From assembly GCA_937873665.1 (NCBI GenBank), contig CALMYW010000291.1, positions 1 through 8,347 on the forward strand: a DNA stretch of 8,347 bases, in the 5' to 3' direction. The translations under genes and the position numbers were made by a program. The stretch is from an uncultured Sphingorhabdus sp. (GTDB taxonomy: Bacteria; Pseudomonadota; Alphaproteobacteria; Sphingomonadales; Sphingomonadaceae). A model generated the notes under the pieces. It searched no databases. It had not been told where the DNA came from and saw nothing but the letters and a program-made list of their open reading frames with translations. Positions 5,816 through 8,347 of this stretch are shown piece after piece (within the stretch, counting starts at the first letter, position 1; the number at the start of each line of letters is the position of its first letter).

Positions 5816-8347
5816 GCGGTTCGACGCTGGACCTGCCCTAGCTCAGCTCAAGCGATTTCAGCGTCGCACGGTGGACTATGTCTTCGACCGTCTGCACGGA
5901 GCAGATCCTGTGCGCCAATTCCTCGTCGCGGACGAGGTGGGCTTGGGCAAGACGATGGTTGCCCGTGGGGTCATTGCCAAGACAATTGAAGCGTTATGGG
6001 ACCGATCCAAACGGATCGACATTCTCTACATCTGCTCCAATCAGGCCATCGCTGCGCAAAACCTCAATCGCCTGAACGTGTTGGGAAAGCGCGCGATGGC
6101 GCTGCCCACCCGGATGACGTTGGTCCCCTTGCAGCTACGCGGCGAGCAAGACCTTTCAGCGAACAAGGTCAACTTCATCAGCCTCACGCCTGGGACCACG
6201 TTCAACCTTCGATCGACGACCGGGGTCGTGGAAGAACGGGCACTCGTGCATCGCCTGCTAGAAGCCATGGGCTACCCGTTCACGCCGCTCAGGAACGCGC
6301 TTCAAGTGGACGCTGGAAATGGGCGGTGGGATGCCTGTGTGAGCGGCATGTCACTTCAAGGCATCGATCCGACGATCATTGCGAACTTTCAGGAGGCCGT
6401 CCGCGCTGATCTGGCTCTGACATCTGCGATCGAGGAAATGATCGCGCTGTTTCCGCGCCGACAGCCCACTTACCCGGATGAAAAGCGTTGGAAGCGCAAC
6501 GACGTTATCGGAGCGCTGCGGGGCAAGCTGTCACATGCTTGCGTCAGCGCGCTCAAGCCCGACCTCATCATTCTCGATGAATTCCAGCGCTTTCGGGAAT
6601 TGCTGCGCGGTGAAGGGGAGCCAGCTGAGCTCGCACGGGCTCTGTTCGAATATTCCGACGATACAGCCAGCGCGCGTACCCTTCTTCTCTCTGCGACGCC
6701 TTACAAGATGCTGACGCTGACGGGCGATGAGCCGGAGGATGGCGATCATTACGAGGACTTCCTCGAAACGATCGAGTTTCTCTATGGCCGTGACAGAGGT
6801 GCTGACATCAAGGTCGAACTCGACCGGGAAATGCGCCGCTTCCGCAACCTCCTCCAGCAACTGCCGACGAGTACGAACGATGCCAAACGGGCGCGTAACA
6901 CGGTTCAGCGCACACTGAAGCGCGTCATGGCCCGCACCGAGCGTGTAGGCAGCACTGCTGAGCGAGATTCGATGTTGGCAGAGCCCACGATCGATGTGCC
7001 CCTCGCACCTGTCGATCTCCATCAGGCGGAAGCATTTGCGCGCGTTGCGCGCGCTGTAGATGCGCGCGAAATCATCGAATATTGGAAGTCCGCACCTTAC
7101 CTCCTGAATTTCATGCGTGACTACACGCTGAAGCATCGCCTCAAGGACAAAGCTGCAAACGCGGACCCGGCCTTGCTGTCCGCATTGAGCGCCGCGCAGG
7201 CGCTGGGGATCAGTCGCGAACAGGTCGAAGCCTATCAACCGATTGATCCTGCGAACGGGCGCCTTCGTGCATTGATGGCAGACTTGTTCGACCCCGGGCT
7301 CCACCAGCATCTTTGGCTCCCTCCGGCACTTACATACTATGGACCCGTCTCGGATGGTGCGCCGGCGACGAAGGCGCTCGTCTTCTCGGCATGGCAAATG
7401 GGGCCCGATGCACTTGCTGCCCTGCTATCCTACGAAGCCGAGCGGCGCATGGGTGCCGGGTCTGTCGTCCGATCTTATTCCGAAGCTACGCGCCGTCGTC
7501 CATTGCAGTTCAAGCTGGTTGATGGCCGCCCGGCAGCGATGCGTGCGCTGCACCTGATATATCCATCGCCAACATTGGCCCGAGTTGGTGATCCGCTCGA
7601 GGTGTTTGCCGGCTCGCCGAGGCAGTTATCAGTAGAGGAAATGCGCACAGCGATTGCGGAGCGCATTAGAACGGAGCTTGGACACCTGTTCGCCGGAGAA
7701 TCTTTCGCCGACGCAGCTGGTCGGGATACCGAATGGTCCACCCCAGCGACGATCGACGCACTTCTAGGTACCAAAGCGTCGGGCTGGCTTAAGTACCTCG
7801 GTTACCGATGGACAGCCCAGGAAGACGGCTTCCGGGAGCATATCTCAGAATTGCAGAGGACGTCGGCTGACGGGTCAGTAGGGACGCTTGACGACGAAAC
7901 GTTGAGTTTGCTGGTAGACGTTGCCCTGGGAAGCCCAGCCGTTTGCGCGTTGCGAGCTCTGCGTCGTATTGCGCCAGGATTGGCCTGGGATGATCCTGAT
8001 CTGCTCGAAGCTGCGGCCTCAATTGCTTGGGGCTTCCGCGCACTCTTCAACCAGCACGACGCCGTCGCTTTGCTTCGGCAGGAGCGAGATGAGCATTATT
8101 GGCGCAGCGCTTTGGCGCACGGGGTTGAGCACAACCTGCAGGCTGTGCTCGACGAGTACGCGCATTATCTTGTCGAAGGCGAAGGTTTAGCAGCCAGCCC
8201 TGAGAGCGATCGTGTCGCCGGGGTGGCTAAGGCCATGACGCATGCTTTGGCGGTACGCCCGTCACAGATCGACGTCGATGATGTAGGGGTCCAAGACAAC
8301 AAGGTCGTTTTCCATCCGCCTATCAGGATGCGTGGCCGCTTTGCCAT
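5805..8347 (+). CDS. SNF2-like SF2 helicase/translocase (3' partial)
   Basis: I translated the frame from ATG 5805 by hand. It runs without a stop to the window edge: 847 codons and still open. Motifs: a Q-like LKRFQRRTVDYV (16-27), Walker A DEVGLGKT (43-50), motif Ia ILYICSNQAIAAQN (73-86), motif II LDEFQRF (D258, E259) and motif III LLLSATPYK (SAT at 296-298). The second RecA domain opens at KALVFSAWQ (523-531), matching motif IV. Motifs V and VI with the arginine finger are not present and are expected just past the edge. Walker A to motif II (about 210 residues), and motif IV to the edge (more than 310), are both far longer than in compact SNF2 proteins, implying helical insertions. The predicted role is ATP-dependent translocation on, or remodelling of, DNA (less likely RNA), probably working with the adjacent PLD protein. 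DISARM DrmD is a plausible distant relative. Family assignment is confident; substrate unknown. Confidence 0.93.
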   Translation, partial: MDDERFDAGPALAQLKRFQRRTVDYVFDRLHGADPVRQFLVADEVGLGKTMVARGVIAKTIEALWDRSKRIDILYICSNQAIAAQNLNRLNVLGKRAMALPTRMTLVPLQLRGEQDLSANKVNFISLTPGTTFNLRSTTGVVEERALVHRLLEAMGYPFTPLRNALQVDAGNGRWDACVSGMSLQGIDPTIIANFQEAVRADLALTSAIEEMIALFPRRQPTYPDEKRWKRNDVIGALRGKLSHACVSALKPDLIILDEFQRFRELLRGEGEPAELARALFEYSDDTASARTLLLSATPYKMLTLTGDEPEDGDHYEDFLETIEFLYGRDRGADIKVELDREMRRFRNLLQQLPTSTNDAKRARNTVQRTLKRVMARTERVGSTAERDSMLAEPTIDVPLAPVDLHQAEAFARVARAVDAREIIEYWKSAPYLLNFMRDYTLKHRLKDKAANADPALLSALSAAQALGISREQVEAYQPIDPANGRLRALMADLFDPGLHQHLWLPPALTYYGPVSDGAPATKALVFSAWQMGPDALAALLSYEAERRMGAGSVVRSYSEATRRRPLQFKLVDGRPAAMRALHLIYPSPTLARVGDPLEVFAGSPRQLSVEEMRTAIAERIRTELGHLFAGESFADAAGRDTEWSTPATIDALLGTKASGWLKYLGYRWTAQEDGFREHISELQRTSADGSVGTLDDETLSLLVDVALGSPAVCALRALRRIAPGLAWDDPDLLEAAASIAWGFRALFNQHDAVALLRQERDEHYWRSALAHGVEHNLQAVLDEYAHYLVEGEGLAASPESDRVAGVAKAMTHALAVRPSQIDVDDVGVQDNKVVFHPPIRMRGRFA

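Noticed and set aside
5996..6409. Plus-strand open frame of 137 codons in another phase
   Set aside because: Embedded in the SF2 helicase gene, low-complexity Arg/Ser/His-rich translation, no ribosome binding site.
7037..7068. Repeated GCGCGC runs, possible palindrome or recombination site
   Set aside because: Explained by Ala and Arg codons in the helicase (AFARVARAVDAR); no spaced inverted repeat of useful length.
6531..7397. Minus-strand open frame of 288 codons
   Set aside because: It lies wholly antisense to the helicase gene across motifs II-IV, is rich in Arg and Cys as expected for a shadow in GC-rich DNA, and has no recognisable domain.
1..8347. DISARM locus
   Set aside because: PLD and SNF2-like proteins recall DrmC and DrmD, but no DUF1998 protein (DrmB), DrmA-type helicase or methyltransferase is visible, and UvrD-nuclease and DUF6361 proteins are not core DISARM genes. 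Flanking sequence could change this.
1..8347. CRISPR arrays, tRNA/rRNA genes, insertion sequences, attachment sites, terminators
   Set aside because: No spaced direct repeats, cloverleaf-like segments, transposase motifs, or hairpin followed by a T-run were seen on either strand, and nearly every base is inside one of the four genes.

Overview
The window is one tightly packed plus-strand gene cluster with no intergenic space longer than about 25 bases. The base composition is GC-rich (two 60-base lines counted by hand gave 57% and 67%), start codons include TTG, and Shine-Dalgarno (SD) sequences are of the GAGG/GAAGGA type. This fits a GC-rich proteobacterium, possibly an alphaproteobacterium, but there is no taxonomic marker gene and the assignment is a guess.

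Layout: (1) 1-2769, the C-terminal 922 codons of a UvrD/AddA-like superfamily 1 (SF1) helicase fused to a RecB-type PD-(D/E)XK nuclease, with its 5' end, including Walker A, outside the window. (2) About 2793-3971 (or from TTG 2781), a DUF6361-type protein of unknown function. (3) 3968-5815, a 615-residue phospholipase D (PLD)-superfamily protein with two HxK...SxN half-sites, starting at TTG and overlapping gene 2 by four bases. (4) 5805 to the right edge, an SNF2-like superfamily 2 (SF2) helicase of at least 847 residues that overlaps gene 3 by 11 bases and is still open where the window ends.

The overlaps and the SD sequences inside the preceding genes indicate one co-transcribed, translationally coupled unit. 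Two different helicases, two different predicted nuclease folds and one conserved protein of unknown function in one operon is the architecture expected of a nucleic-acid-targeting defence system against phage or plasmids. The SNF2-like helicase plus PLD pair recalls DrmD/DrmC of DISARM, and other PLD-helicase systems such as Mokosh. However, no DUF1998 protein, methyltransferase or other hallmark of those systems is visible here. My working reading is a four-gene SF1 helicase-nuclease / DUF6361 / PLD / SF2 helicase defence operon. The defence role is inferred from domains and gene context. I cannot tell from sequence alone whether this exact combination already has a name.

I see no RNA genes, CRISPR array, insertion sequence, attachment site, origin, promoter or terminator. 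The operon promoter must lie left of the window and any terminator right of it.
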